61,001 nt of DNA from Flavobacteriaceae bacterium (GTDB lineage: Bacteria; Bacteroidota; Bacteroidia; Flavobacteriales; Flavobacteriaceae). Numbering within the stretch: the stretch's first letter is position 1; each line of letters begins with the position of its first letter. This document shows, in pieces, positions 47,047 through 56,846 of this stretch. The stretch covers positions 1-61,001 of the forward strand of contig SHWW01000002.1 in assembly GCA_009693635.1 (NCBI GenBank), in the 5' to 3' direction. Under the pieces are notes generated by a model. The model saw nothing but the letters and a program-made list of their open reading frames with translations, did not search any database and had not been told where the DNA came from. The position numbers and the translations under genes were made by a program.

Positions 47047-48375
47047 CTACTCAAAATCTTCATTGTTAGCACTTTTTAAAATACTTTCTGGAAGCGCTTT
47101 TTTAGCTTTAGCACCCATCTTTTTCAATTTTTCAACACTAGTAATTAGGTTTCCTTTTCCTTCCACAAGTTTGTTCATTGCAGCACCGTATTCTGTTTTG
47201 CTTTCATCGATTTTCTTGCCTATTTTTATCAAATCTTCCACAAAACCTTGAAATTTATCATATAATGCACCCGCTTGTCTTGCAATTTCCATCGCATTTT
47301 CTTGTTGTTTTTGGTTTGCCCACATACTATCAATTGTTCGTAAAGTAGCCAACAAAGTTGACGGGGTTACTATTACGATATTTTTCTCGAATGCTTTATT
47401 ATACAATGAAGTGTCTTCATTTAACGCCATTGCAAATGCAGGCTCAATTGGTATAAACAACAACACAAAATCGGGACTCTCTATTTCGTATAAATCTTGA
47501 TAATTCTTCTCGCCCAATTGTTCAACATGACGTTTTATTGAACTTACATGTTCTTTTAAATAGCCAATTTTCAAAGATTCATCATCTACATTAATAAATT
47601 TTTCATACGCTGTTAAAGACACTTTTGAATCTACAATCATCTTTTTCCCATCAGGAAGATTGATTACAACATCGGGAAATACTCTATTTCCATCAACATC
47701 AGTATGGCTTTGTTGCACATAATACTCTCGGTCTTTTTCTAATCCTGATTTTTCTAAAACACGTTCCAAAACCAATTCGCCCCAGTTTCCCTGCATTTTA
47801 CTATCGCCTTTCAGCGCTTTTGTCAAATTCAAAGTTTCCTTACTCATTTGCGCATTCATTTCGCTTAATCCAATAATTTGTTGGCGTAAAGCGGCGTGAT
47901 AATCTATACTTTCTTTATGTGTGTCATCTACTTTTTTCTCGAACAATTGAATTTTTTCTTGCAATGGCGACAAGATATTCTTCATATTCTCTTTGTTTTG
48001 TTCCGTAAATTTTGATGATTTTTCTTCCAAGATTTTATTTGCTAAATTTTCAAATTCCTTAGTGAATTTTTCCTGCAATTTTTCAACTTCTTCCTTTTGT
48101 TCTTTGTTACGTTTCCAAAGATTTTCAAAATCATTTTCCTTTTTGGAAAGTTGAATATTTATAGCTTCTTTTTCAGTTCTAATGATTTCCTTTTCTGAAT
48201 TTGAAGCTAATAATTGAGTATTTAATTGTTCAATTTGAAAACTCAAACCATTATTTTTCTCTTCTAAAGCGGCTTGTTCCGATTTAGCATTGGCAGAAAA
48301 AAGCAGTTTTCCAATATAGATACCTATGACAAGTGCAATAACGAAAGCTGCTAATACTAAAAGAGTCTCTGACAT
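47047..48375 (-). CDS. rmuC: RmuC-family DNA recombination protein
   Basis: 442 residues. An N-terminal transmembrane helix (about 5-27) is followed by a coiled coil (about 30-190) and the RmuC domain with GDSKMQGNWGELVLERVLEK, PDVVINLPDGKKMIVDSKVS and IDSMWANQKQQENA. The fold is related to PD-(D/E)XK nucleases; RmuC limits inversions at short inverted repeats in E. coli. Lone gene, divergent from the pseudouridine synthase gene. Confidence 0.92.
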   Translation of the reverse strand: MSETLLVLAAFVIALVIGIYIGKLLFSANAKSEQAALEEKNNGLSFQIEQLNTQLLASNSEKEIIRTEKEAINIQLSKKENDFENLWKRNKEQKEEVEKLQEKFTKEFENLANKILEEKSSKFTEQNKENMKNILSPLQEKIQLFEKKVDDTHKESIDYHAALRQQIIGLSEMNAQMSKETLNLTKALKGDSKMQGNWGELVLERVLEKSGLEKDREYYVQQSHTDVDGNRVFPDVVINLPDGKKMIVDSKVSLTAYEKFINVDDESLKIGYLKEHVSSIKRHVEQLGEKNYQDLYEIESPDFVLLFIPIEPAFAMALNEDTSLYNKAFEKNIVIVTPSTLLATLRTIDSMWANQKQQENAMEIARQAGALYDKFQGFVEDLIKIGKKIDESKTEYGAAMNKLVEGKGNLITSVEKLKKMGAKAKKALPESILKSANNEDFE

Positions 48376-48481
48376 GGTGTGTGATTTTTATTAATGTAAA
48401 AATAAACAATACTATTCTATTTAAAATTTTAAATAAAGATAATTTGAAAAATGTATTTTTACACCTTATTACAATCAAGTT

Positions 48482-49069
48482 ATGCACCAACATTTTATTC
48501 TTCATAAACCGCATGGTTTTTTAAGTCAATTTATTTACGAATTAAAAAGGAAGAAAAAACTTTTGGGTGAATTGTATAATTTCCCTGAAGGGACGATGGC
48601 AATTGGGCGTTTAGACGAAGATTCAGAAGGTTTATTACTTTTGACAACTGATGGAAAAGTGAGTGAACAGATTCGTAGCAAAAAAGTGGATAAAGAATAT
48701 TACGTTCAAGTGGATGGAATTATCACTCTTGAAGCGATTGAAAAATTGCAAAATGGTGTTGAAATTGGTTTTGAAGGAACTAAATATATGACTAAACCTT
48801 GCAATGCCTTTTTGGTTTCTGAAATTCCGAATTTTGGGGAACGAGGAAAAAAAATTCGTGATGAACGCCACGGACCAACTTCTTGGGCTTCGATAACGGT
48901 TAATGAAGGGAAATTTCGTCAAGTTAGAAAAATGACTGCCGGAGTTGGATTTCCTACTTTGCGATTGGTACGAATCCGAATAGGAAACTTACATTTGAAC
49001 GAATTAAAATCGGGTGAAGTTATTGAAGTTTCTGACTTCAATTTAACGAATAAACAAATTACCGAATAA
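48482..49069 (+). CDS. rRNA pseudouridine synthase, RsuA/RluE type
   Basis: 195 residues: no S4 domain, as in RluE. Catalytic motif AIGRLDEDSEGLLLLTTDGK with the nucleophile Asp, then TWASITVNEGKFRQVRKM and VRIRIGNLHL. It isomerises a uridine of rRNA; RluE of E. coli acts on U2457 of 23S rRNA, but the position here is inferred. The trmL gene begins 11 bases downstream. Confidence 0.9.
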   Translation: MHQHFILHKPHGFLSQFIYELKRKKKLLGELYNFPEGTMAIGRLDEDSEGLLLLTTDGKVSEQIRSKKVDKEYYVQVDGIITLEAIEKLQNGVEIGFEGTKYMTKPCNAFLVSEIPNFGERGKKIRDERHGPTSWASITVNEGKFRQVRKMTAGVGFPTLRLVRIRIGNLHLNELKSGEVIEVSDFNLTNKQITE

Positions 49070-49080
49070 ACAAATTAACT

Positions 49081-49536
49081 ATGTTGAACATCGTTTTAGT
49101 AGAGCCAGAAATCCCAAATAATACTGGGAATATTGGCAGATTGTGTGTTGGAACAGGAAACAGATTGCATCTTATTCATCCGTTTGGATTTCAAATTACA
49201 GATAAAAATTTGAAACGTTCTGGATTGGATTATTGGGTACATTTGGATTGGAAGGAATATCCAAATACGGAAGAATGGATTGCCCAAATTTCTGATGTTT
49301 CTCGGGTATTTTTATTTAGTTCGCATGCTGAAAAATCATATTTAGCAGAAAATTTTCAGGATGGTGATTGGTTGATTTTTGGAAAAGAAAGTGTGGGTTT
49401 GAGTGAATTGGTATTGAATCAATTTCCTAATCATTTGATGATTCCAATTTCCCCTTTGGTTCGAAGTTATAATCTTGCCAATTCGGTAGCATTTGCTATT
49501 GGCGAAGCAAAAAGACAGATAGAAATTGTTAGATAA
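49081..49536 (+). CDS. trmL: tRNA (cytidine34/uridine34-2'-O)-methyltransferase TrmL
   Basis: 151 residues, a minimal SPOUT methyltransferase: EPEIPNNTGNIGRLC at the N-terminus, IFGKESVGLSE in the middle and IPISPLVRSYNLANSVAFAI forming the trefoil knot. It methylates the wobble ribose of tRNA-Leu. Likely cotranscribed with the pseudouridine synthase gene 11 bases upstream. Confidence 0.93.
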   Translation: MLNIVLVEPEIPNNTGNIGRLCVGTGNRLHLIHPFGFQITDKNLKRSGLDYWVHLDWKEYPNTEEWIAQISDVSRVFLFSSHAEKSYLAENFQDGDWLIFGKESVGLSELVLNQFPNHLMIPISPLVRSYNLANSVAFAIGEAKRQIEIVR

Positions 49537-49554
49537 TCTAAATTATTTGAGATA

Positions 49555-50340
49555 TCAACGAATAATAAACTTTCCTTTTTCGCTATCAAAATTAATATGC
49601 TCGTCTTTGAATAAAGTATCAAAATTACCTTTCATAATAAAATTACACGGTTGGTCTTGAACCACGGTTTCTGGAGTCATAATAATCATTTCATCGCTAA
49701 TTTGTATCGCCATATCTATATCGTGCGTCGAAAAAAGGATGCATTTTTGGGTTTCGTGTGCTAATTTTTTCAAGAGTTTAAAAAGCGCCACTTTGTGCAA
49801 TAAATCCAAATGCGTTGTTGGTTCGTCCAAAATTATTAAAGGTGTATCTTGCGCTAAAGCCCTTGCTAACAATACATTTTGGAGTTGTCCATCACTAATT
49901 TCGTAATGTTTTTTTTTTGCTAAATAAGCGATTTGCGTGAGTTCTATTGCTTCATTGATTTTCTCAATATCAATGTTGGTTAATGTTCCAATCCAATTTG
50001 TATAAGGCTGTCTTCCTAAGGCAATAATTTCAAAAACTGTTAAATTACTTGGGGGTAATTTTTCGGTTAATACAATACTCAGATTTTGTGCAAATGAAAG
50101 CGAATCAAATTCAGAAATGCTTTTGCCATTTAGAAAAACGTCACCTGAAATTGGCTGTTGAATTCCTGTGAGTGTTCGTAAAAGAGTTGATTTTCCTATT
50201 CCATTTGCGCCAATTAAAGCGATTAATTTGCCTTTTTCTAATGACAAATTAATTGAAGATGCAATGGTGTTTACATCCTTTTTACAAGCATATCCAATGC
50301 TTAAATTTGAAGTAGTAAGGATTTTGTTTTTAGTAGTCAT
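49555..50340 (-). CDS. ABC transporter ATP-binding protein (FecE/BtuD type)
   Basis: 261 residues: Walker A GANGIGKSTLL, signature ISDGQLQNVLLARAL (SDGQ in place of SGGQ), Walker B LIILDEPTTHLD and the His switch STHDID. The closest recognisable type is the ATPase of siderophore, heme or cobalamin importers. No FecCD-like permease or binding protein gene is adjacent, so its partners must be elsewhere. Confidence 0.88.
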   Translation of the reverse strand: MTTKNKILTTSNLSIGYACKKDVNTIASSINLSLEKGKLIALIGANGIGKSTLLRTLTGIQQPISGDVFLNGKSISEFDSLSFAQNLSIVLTEKLPPSNLTVFEIIALGRQPYTNWIGTLTNIDIEKINEAIELTQIAYLAKKKHYEISDGQLQNVLLARALAQDTPLIILDEPTTHLDLLHKVALFKLLKKLAHETQKCILFSTHDIDMAIQISDEMIIMTPETVVQDQPCNFIMKGNFDTLFKDEHINFDSEKGKFIIR

Positions 50341-50394
50341 TTATTTTAAATAGCAACTTTAAAAGCACACATTGTACTTTAAATAATAGAATAG

Positions 50395-51165
50395 TTATCT
50401 CTTTTTCAGGATTTTATATTCTTCATAACATTCGCTAATGGCATCCATAATTTGCAAATCATTTGCAGTTCGTATGAATAATTCCGAATAATTACAACGT
50501 TCTAAAATTTCAGGAATTTCTTTTTTATCGATACCAAGAAGTACAGAAATAGTTTCTCTGTCAAATTTTGAGGCCAATAAATCCCGAACCGTTTCATCCT
50601 TTTTCATGCTTTTCAATCGTTTTAACTCTTTTGGCTTTTTACCAAAGAAATTATAGAGCATATCTGCCGGGTTAAATATTGAACCCATAACTTTACTGAA
50701 GGCACCCGGTGAATATTTTCCCGCTTCATATCCTTGTTCTAATCCAGAAATACTGTATCTGTAATTGTCTTTTGTTGGAATTAATTTGGAATCAATTTCT
50801 AAATAACCTGTTAAATCATATGGGCGGATTAATACTTCTTCTAAAGCAATGGCACTTTCCGTCATTTGAATTTCGGTAGTTTTATTTTTTACCCAGTCGT
50901 TTGTAACTCGAATTTTTATGGATTTAAATCCAATTAGGGAAAGGTGTAAAGTGTCAGTTACACCAACTTCAATTTCAAAATTACCTTTTGAATCGGATAC
51001 GGTTCCTCTTACTTTATTTATATTTATAATATTTACGTTAGACAACGGAAATTTGTTGTTGTCATTGACAATTGTACCATAAACTTTTTTATTTACTATT
51101 GTTTCTTGCGAAAAAACACTTGTTATGGCAAGTATGAATAAAAAGAAAACTACAAAATATTTCAT
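50395..51165 (-). CDS. CarboxypepD_reg-like domain protein
   Basis: 256 residues. A Sec signal peptide (ending SVFSQ) is followed by a carboxypeptidase-regulatory-like beta domain (about 25-105: KVYGTIVNDNNKFPLSNVNI, DSKGNFEI, LSLIGFKSI), then a short TonB-box-like ALEEVLI and a helical C-terminal region of about 130 residues. It has the beginning of a TonB-dependent receptor but no barrel, as in a family common in Flavobacteria. Envelope-located; function unknown. Confidence 0.82.
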   Translation of the reverse strand: MKYFVVFFLFILAITSVFSQETIVNKKVYGTIVNDNNKFPLSNVNIININKVRGTVSDSKGNFEIEVGVTDTLHLSLIGFKSIKIRVTNDWVKNKTTEIQMTESAIALEEVLIRPYDLTGYLEIDSKLIPTKDNYRYSISGLEQGYEAGKYSPGAFSKVMGSIFNPADMLYNFFGKKPKELKRLKSMKKDETVRDLLASKFDRETISVLLGIDKKEIPEILERCNYSELFIRTANDLQIMDAISECYEEYKILKKR

Positions 51166-51252
51166 TTCAAGGTTTAAAACTTTAAAAGTAATAAAACGTG
51201 TAAGATATTTTGTAGTTTATTAGTATAATTATAAGAAAATTAACAAATAGTG

Positions 51253-53199
51253 TTAGCTTTTTCTTGGTCTTCTTTCTCTTGGGGCATCACTAAAACCCTC
51301 CGATCTTCTAGGTGCTCTGTCAGAAGAAAAACCACCCGTTCTTGGAGTAGCACTTCTTCCACCAAAACCACCTTCTCTAGGAGCTGAGTTTCTTCCTCCG
51401 AAACCGCCTTCGCGAGGAGCAGCACTTCTTTCGCCTCTATATCCGGCAGAACTTTCTCTTCTTGGCGCAAAACTTCCTTCTCTTCTTGGAGCAGAACTTC
51501 TTTCACTACCTGAGCGACCTCCGCCAAAACCACCACCAGAACTTCTTCCGTTGTGATCACGTCTTCCGCCACCATCATTTTTAGAAATTTCAACATTGAT
51601 TCTACGTCCTTCTAATTGAACGTTATTCAATACTTCCATTACTTTGTCTGAATGTTCAGGGTCAGTATTAAAGAAAGAGAAACCTTCTTTTACATCTACT
51701 TTGAAAACATCATCACGACCAAGGTCTAATGTTTCTTTCAAGTAATCTTTCAAAGACATCCAATCGAAATTGTCTCTAGATCCAATATTAACGAAATAAC
51801 GCACTGCGCCATTGTTGTTATTTTCTCTTGGAGCACCCTCTCTATCATCACGGTCACGTCTTTCAGAACCGGAAGATTGATTAGAAATATCTCTATTTTT
51901 TTTGTAATATGCGATGAAACGGTTGAATTCAACAGAAACCATTTTCTTGATTAGTTCTTCTTTCGATAAACCTTCAAGTACATTGTTAATCGCAGGAAGA
52001 TAGTTGTCAATTTCGTGATCAACTTCTGTTTCTTTAATTTTGTTTGCTAAGTGCAACAATTGAATTTCGCAAATTTCGATTCCTGAAGGAATTGTTTTTT
52101 CTTCAAATTTTTGTTTGATGATTCTTTCAATTGAAGAAATTTTACGCAATTCGCTTTTTGTTACAATTACGATAGAAGTTCCAAGTTTTCCTGCTCTTCC
52201 TGTTCGTCCTGAACGGTGATTGTAAGTTTCAATTTCATCAGGCAATTGATAATTTACAACGTGTGTAATATTATCAACGTCAATTCCGCGAGCAGCAACA
52301 TCAGTTGCTACAAGCATTTGGATTTGGCGACCACGGAACGATTTCATAACTCCATCTCGTTGTGCTTGAGATAAATCTCCGTGCAATGCGGCAGCACTAT
52401 AACCGTCTTCAATTAATTTTTCAGCAACTGCTTGTGTGTCACGTTTAGTTCTGCAAAAAACAACCGAAAAAATATCTGGATTAGCATCTGCTAAACGTTT
52501 TAAAGCTTCATAACGATCACGAGCATTTACAAGGTAAAATTCGTGTGAAACTGTTGCAGAACCTGAGTTTTTAGTACCAACAGTAATTTCCACTGGATTA
52601 TGCATGAATTGTTTTCCTATTCTTGCAACCTCAGCTGGCATAGTTGCTGAAAACAACCACGTGCTTTTGTCATCTGGAGTAGTCGAAAGGATGTTTACGA
52701 TATCTTCGTAAAAACCCATGTTTAACATTTCATCTGCTTCGTCAAGAATACAGTAATTAATTTGAGAAATGTTCACCAAACCTCTGTTAATCATATCTTG
52801 TATTCTTCCTGGAGTAGCCACAATAATTTGAGCTCCTCTTTTAATGTCTCTGGCTTGTTCTGTAATGCTAGCTCCACCGTAAACTGCTACCACATTAATA
52901 CCTTTTTCGTATTTAGAGTAGTTTTTAATCTCGTTGGTAATCTGCAAACATAATTCGCGTGTTGGAGATAAAATTAATGCTTGTGTATTTCTATTGTTGG
53001 CATCAATTTTCTGAATAACTGGAAAACCAAAAGCTGCCGTTTTCCCTGTCCCTGTCTGAGCCAACGCAACTAAATCTGTATCTTTTTCCAATAATAGGGG
53101 AATCGCTTTCTCCTGTACTTCGGTCGGATTCTCAAATCCTAGATCTAAAATCGCCTTCAGTAACGATTCACTCAATCCTAATTGTTCAAATTTATTCAT
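51253..53199 (-). CDS. DEAD-box RNA helicase with RGG tail (DeaD/CsdA type)
   Basis: 648 residues. Helicase core: GFENPTEVQEKAIP (Q motif), AQTGTGKT, PTRELCLQ, DEADEML, SATM and HRSGRTGRAG. A DbpA-like RNA-binding domain (about 465-550: YFVNIGSRDNFDWMSLKDYL) and an Arg/Gly/Ser-rich tail with repeated PREGGFGGR-like units (about 555-648) follow. Cold-shock and ribosome-assembly role by analogy with CsdA. The RGG tail probably binds RNA and is disordered. Confidence 0.95.
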   Translation of the reverse strand: MNKFEQLGLSESLLKAILDLGFENPTEVQEKAIPLLLEKDTDLVALAQTGTGKTAAFGFPVIQKIDANNRNTQALILSPTRELCLQITNEIKNYSKYEKGINVVAVYGGASITEQARDIKRGAQIIVATPGRIQDMINRGLVNISQINYCILDEADEMLNMGFYEDIVNILSTTPDDKSTWLFSATMPAEVARIGKQFMHNPVEITVGTKNSGSATVSHEFYLVNARDRYEALKRLADANPDIFSVVFCRTKRDTQAVAEKLIEDGYSAAALHGDLSQAQRDGVMKSFRGRQIQMLVATDVAARGIDVDNITHVVNYQLPDEIETYNHRSGRTGRAGKLGTSIVIVTKSELRKISSIERIIKQKFEEKTIPSGIEICEIQLLHLANKIKETEVDHEIDNYLPAINNVLEGLSKEELIKKMVSVEFNRFIAYYKKNRDISNQSSGSERRDRDDREGAPRENNNNGAVRYFVNIGSRDNFDWMSLKDYLKETLDLGRDDVFKVDVKEGFSFFNTDPEHSDKVMEVLNNVQLEGRRINVEISKNDGGGRRDHNGRSSGGGFGGGRSGSERSSAPRREGSFAPRRESSAGYRGERSAAPREGGFGGRNSAPREGGFGGRSATPRTGGFSSDRAPRRSEGFSDAPRERRPRKS

Positions 53200-53219
53200 A
53201 TAGTATTTTAAATATTTTG

Positions 53220-53227
53220 CAAAAGTA
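53220..53227 (-). promoter_or_regulatory. -7 box TACTTTTG for the RGG helicase
   Basis: On the minus strand TACTTTTG followed by CA, with TTA 17 bases upstream in place of TTG. It lies 21 bases before the ATG. Confidence 0.55.
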
Positions 53228-53363
53228 CGGCTTATATTTGTTAATAACTAATGGTTTTATTAGAATTGATGTTTTATTAATAATTGATAATCAGGTTTTT
53301 AGAATTAATAATGATAAAAATTGTTCATAATTACAACTTCGTTTTAAGAGAAAAGGTTGAAAA

Positions 53364-53939
53364 TTAAATATTTTGAAGAAAATCTAAAAGTGCTTTGGTC
53401 GCTTTTCCACGATGGCTAATTTCATTTTTCACTTCTAATGCTAGTTGAGCAAATGTTTTATCATAATTTGTTGGTTTAAATATTGGGTCATAACCAAAAC
53501 CTCCTTTTCCGATTTTTTTGGTTATGATTTCTCCTGAAGCAATTCCTGTGAATAGGTGTTGTTTTCCATTTAAATTCAATGCAATGACTGTTTTAAATTG
53601 AGCCGTTCTATTGGTTTTATCGGCTAATTCATCAAGTAATTTATTCATATTATCATCTGCATTTCTTTGTTCTCCAGCATATCGAGCAGAATAAACACCT
53701 GGTTCTCCATTTAAGGCTTCCACTTCCAACCCAGTATCATCGGCAAAACAATCAAAACCATATTTTTGAGTAATGTAATTGGCTTTCATAATCGAGTTTC
53801 CTTCAATAGTTTCAGAAGTTTCAGGGATTTCTTCCAAGCAACCGATGCTTTCCAAACTTAAAATTCGGATAGATTCAGGAAGCATACTCTGAATTTCAAG
53901 TATTTTATTTTTATTATTAGAAGCGAAAACTATTTTCAT
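53364..53939 (-). CDS. rdgB: RdgB/HAM1 family non-canonical purine NTP pyrophosphatase
   Basis: 191 residues: FASNNKNKILEIQSML at the N-terminus, the catalytic FADDTGLEVEALNGEPGVYS, RYAG, and the C-terminal GKGGFGYDPIF and EISHRGKA. It hydrolyses ITP, dITP and XTP to monophosphates to keep deaminated purines out of nucleic acids. Full length; lone gene. Confidence 0.95.
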   Translation of the reverse strand: MKIVFASNNKNKILEIQSMLPESIRILSLESIGCLEEIPETSETIEGNSIMKANYITQKYGFDCFADDTGLEVEALNGEPGVYSARYAGEQRNADDNMNKLLDELADKTNRTAQFKTVIALNLNGKQHLFTGIASGEIITKKIGKGGFGYDPIFKPTNYDKTFAQLALEVKNEISHRGKATKALLDFLQNI

Positions 53940-53956
53940 ATATCTTTTTAAGAGTT

Positions 53957-53964
53957 CAAAGATA
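53957..53964 (-). promoter_or_regulatory. -7 box TATCTTTG for rdgB
   Basis: An exact TAnnTTTG match on the minus strand, 18 bases before the ATG, with TTA at the -33 position (19-base spacer). Confidence 0.5.
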
Positions 53965-54064
53965 CTAAGGAATCTGAATTAAATAAAAACCTTACTGAAA
54001 ATGATTAGCCCCAGATAGTGTCTAACTTTTTTAGGACATGTTTAAATTCGAAGTGGTTTTTTTT

Positions 54065-54973
54065 TTAAACTAAATAAATTTTGTTTGATTTGAATATCAA
54101 GAAAAATCCAATAATAATAAAAGGAATACTTAGCCATTGTCCAGTTGAAAATACGCCTAAATCGCTTTCAAAACCACCTTGACTTTCTTTCATAAATTCA
54201 ACTACAAATCGAACGGACCACAACATTACTAGAAACATTCCCAATAAATATCCTTGTTTTTCTCTTGCATTTGTTTTCCAATACATAAAATATAAAACGG
54301 CAAATACAAAAATATAGCTGATGGATTCGTATAATTGTGTTGGGAGTTTTGCTGGTACTTGCGCTAATAAATCTGCAAACTGAGGATTGGTTGCAATGGC
54401 ATTATACGCTTCTTTTGGATTTGCTATTTTTGTGGCATTTACGGCTTCTCTTGAACTGAAATAATCCCTCACAAATTGAATCCCAAATGGTGAAGTGGTT
54501 TCGTGACCTACAATTTCAGAGTTGAAAAAATTACCAATTCTCACAAATACTGCTCCACTTGCCACAGGAATTACCACACGATCTAAAACCCATAAAAGCG
54601 GTTTTTTCATGATGTTTTTACTGAAGAAATACATCGCAAGGATAATTCCAATTGCCGCTCCGTGACTTGCCAATCCTAGAAAACCTGTAAATTCAAACTT
54701 TGGAGAAAAACGAAATGGCAATAAAATTTCAGCTAAATGATTTCTGAAATATTCCCAATCGTAGAAGAAAACGTGTCCCAATCTAGCACCCAATAATGTG
54801 GCTAAAACCGTCCAGATAAACAAAGAATCTAATTTTTCAATAGGCTCATTTTCACGATCAAATATTTTTTTCATAATGTACCAGCCCAAACCAAAGGCAA
54901 CTACAAACATTAAGCTGTAATATCGAACCATAAAAAAACCTAAATCGATACCTTCTGAAGGATTCCAAACCAT
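54065..54973 (-). CDS. lgt: Prolipoprotein diacylglyceryl transferase
   Basis: 302 residues with about seven transmembrane helices and the Lgt signature RIGNFFNSEIVGHET; conserved HGAAIG and the later PTQLYESISY are present. It transfers diacylglycerol from phosphatidylglycerol to the lipobox Cys of lipoproteins, of which this window encodes many. It follows yidD by 74 bases on the same strand. Confidence 0.95.
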   Translation of the reverse strand: MVWNPSEGIDLGFFMVRYYSLMFVVAFGLGWYIMKKIFDRENEPIEKLDSLFIWTVLATLLGARLGHVFFYDWEYFRNHLAEILLPFRFSPKFEFTGFLGLASHGAAIGIILAMYFFSKNIMKKPLLWVLDRVVIPVASGAVFVRIGNFFNSEIVGHETTSPFGIQFVRDYFSSREAVNATKIANPKEAYNAIATNPQFADLLAQVPAKLPTQLYESISYIFVFAVLYFMYWKTNAREKQGYLLGMFLVMLWSVRFVVEFMKESQGGFESDLGVFSTGQWLSIPFIIIGFFLIFKSNKIYLV

Positions 54974-55047
54974 GATTGAAACGTTTTTAATTATTTAATT
55001 GTGGTAAAAATAGATAAAATACTATAAAGTGTCGGCACAAAATAAAG

Positions 55048-55299
55048 TTAATGTTTGTGTGAACACTTTTTATCGGGAACGGGATCAAAACCAGATTTGC
55101 CCCAAGGATGGCAACTGAAAATTCTTTTTATTCCGAGAAATCCACCATGAAACAAACCATGAATTTTAAATGCTTCTAGAAAATAGGAAGAACAAGTAGG
55201 TTCAAACCTGCAAACGGAAGGTGTAAACGGGGAAATTGCAGTTTGATAAAACCGAATAAGTAACACAAATGGAAAAATAAGTATTTTTGATAATGACAT
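55048..55299 (-). CDS. yidD: Membrane protein insertion efficiency factor YidD
   Basis: 83 residues with an amphipathic N-terminal segment and the three-Cys core [16 protein letters not shown] and [15 protein letters not shown] characteristic of YidD. It assists YidC-dependent membrane insertion. It lies 21 bases after cysS and is probably cotranscribed with it. Confidence 0.95.
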   Translation of the reverse strand: MSLSKILIFPFVLLIRFYQTAISPFTPSVCRFEPTCSSYFLEAFKIHGLFHGGFLGIKRIFSCHPWGKSGFDPVPDKKCSHKH

Positions 55300-55320
55300 A
55301 TTTTTCTTTTAATCAATTAT

Positions 55321-56799
55321 TTAAATTGTAAACGAAGTACCGTCTTTTCCGTCTTTCAACTGAATTCCAATTTCTAATAATTGGTCTCTAATTTGGTCCG
55401 ACATAGCAAAATCTTTATTGGCACGAGCCTCATTTCTCATTTGAATTAGCATGTTCACAACGCCTTCTAATTTGTCATTGTTGTTTCCAATAGCTTTTTC
55501 ATCTTCCAACCCCAAAATATCAAAAACAAATCCTTTCATTAATGATGAAAATGAGGTTAAATCGGTTTCTGAAATTGTTTCTTTATTGTCTTTTAATAAA
55601 TTAATAAAGCGAACACCTTCAAAGAGTTGTGCTATTAAAATTGGACTGTTAAAATCATCATTCATGGCTTCATAACATGCGTTTTGCCAGTTCAAAATCG
55701 AAATTGAAGAAGTGGCATTTGCTGCAATATCTTTCAAACTAGCAACGGCTTCCATCAATCGGTAAAATCCTTTTTCTGCAGCCAGAATAGCATCATTGGT
55801 AAAGTCAAGATTGCTTCTGTAATGCGCTTGCAACATAAAAAAACGAGTTACACTTGGCGAAAAAGCCTTGCTTAGAATCGCATTTTCACCCGTAATAATT
55901 TCCATTGGGAGGATATTATTACCCGTTGATTTTGCCATTTTATTACCATTTAAGGTAAGCATATTGGCGTGCATCCAATAATTCACAGGCGTTTGTCCCG
56001 TGCATGCTTCATTTTGTGCAATTTCGCATTCGTGGTGTGGAAATTTCAAATCCATTCCACCTCCGTGAATATCAAAATGATTCCCCAAATATTTCGTACT
56101 CATTGCAGTACATTCCAAGTGCCAACCTGGAAATCCATCGCTCCAAGGCGAAGGCCAACGCATAATGTGCTGCGGTTCTGCTTTTTTCCAAAGTGCAAAA
56201 TCTTGCGGGTTTCTCTTATCCGATTGTCCATCAAGATCGCGAGTATTAGCAAGCATATCTTCTATATTTCGGCCGCTTAACTTCCCGTAATGATTGGTTT
56301 CATTGAATTTCACCACATCAAAATAGACCGAACCATTGGCAATATAACCAATTCCGTTATCAATAATTTTTTTAATTATGGCAATTTGTTCAATAATATG
56401 ACCCGTTGCCGTTGGCTCTATACTTGGTGATAAAAAATTATATAATTTCAAAACCTCGTGAAAATCAACCGTATAACGCTGCACAACTTCCATTGGTTCT
56501 AATTGTTCCAATCGTGCTTTCTTCGCAATTTTATCTTCTCCTTCATCAATATCATCTACAATATGCCCAACATCTGTAATATTTCGGACATAGCGAACAT
56601 TATATCCAATGTGTTTCAAATACCTAAATATCACATCAAAAGACATAAAAGTACGAACATTTCCAAGATGCACATTACTATAAACAGTAGGTCCACAAAC
56701 ATACATTCCCACATTTCCTTCGTTAATAGGTGTAAAAATTTCCTTCTCAGCAGAAAGAGAATTGTATATTTTTAAGGTTTGTGTTTTATATAATGGCAT
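55321..56799 (-). CDS. cysS: Cysteinyl-tRNA synthetase
   Basis: 492 residues, class I. The zinc and HIGH region reads [17 protein letters not shown] (HLGN variant); further zinc ligands are in [10 protein letters not shown] and [10 protein letters not shown]; the KMSKS motif is KMAKS. An anticodon-binding C-terminal domain is present. It charges tRNA-Cys. The second folE gene lies 47 bases upstream on the same strand, yidD 21 bases downstream. Confidence 0.97.
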   Translation of the reverse strand: MPLYKTQTLKIYNSLSAEKEIFTPINEGNVGMYVCGPTVYSNVHLGNVRTFMSFDVIFRYLKHIGYNVRYVRNITDVGHIVDDIDEGEDKIAKKARLEQLEPMEVVQRYTVDFHEVLKLYNFLSPSIEPTATGHIIEQIAIIKKIIDNGIGYIANGSVYFDVVKFNETNHYGKLSGRNIEDMLANTRDLDGQSDKRNPQDFALWKKAEPQHIMRWPSPWSDGFPGWHLECTAMSTKYLGNHFDIHGGGMDLKFPHHECEIAQNEACTGQTPVNYWMHANMLTLNGNKMAKSTGNNILPMEIITGENAILSKAFSPSVTRFFMLQAHYRSNLDFTNDAILAAEKGFYRLMEAVASLKDIAANATSSISILNWQNACYEAMNDDFNSPILIAQLFEGVRFINLLKDNKETISETDLTSFSSLMKGFVFDILGLEDEKAIGNNNDKLEGVVNMLIQMRNEARANKDFAMSDQIRDQLLEIGIQLKDGKDGTSFTI

Positions 56800-56846
56800 T
56801 GTTAAATGTTTATTTGGTTAATTGTTTAAAACAATTAAACTTTACT

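Noticed and set aside
51240-51596. 118-codon Glu/Val-rich minus-strand frame over the helicase tail
   Set aside because: It is an alternative frame of the repetitive RGG-coding DNA; the main frame has the helicase domains and the repeated PREGGFGGR units.
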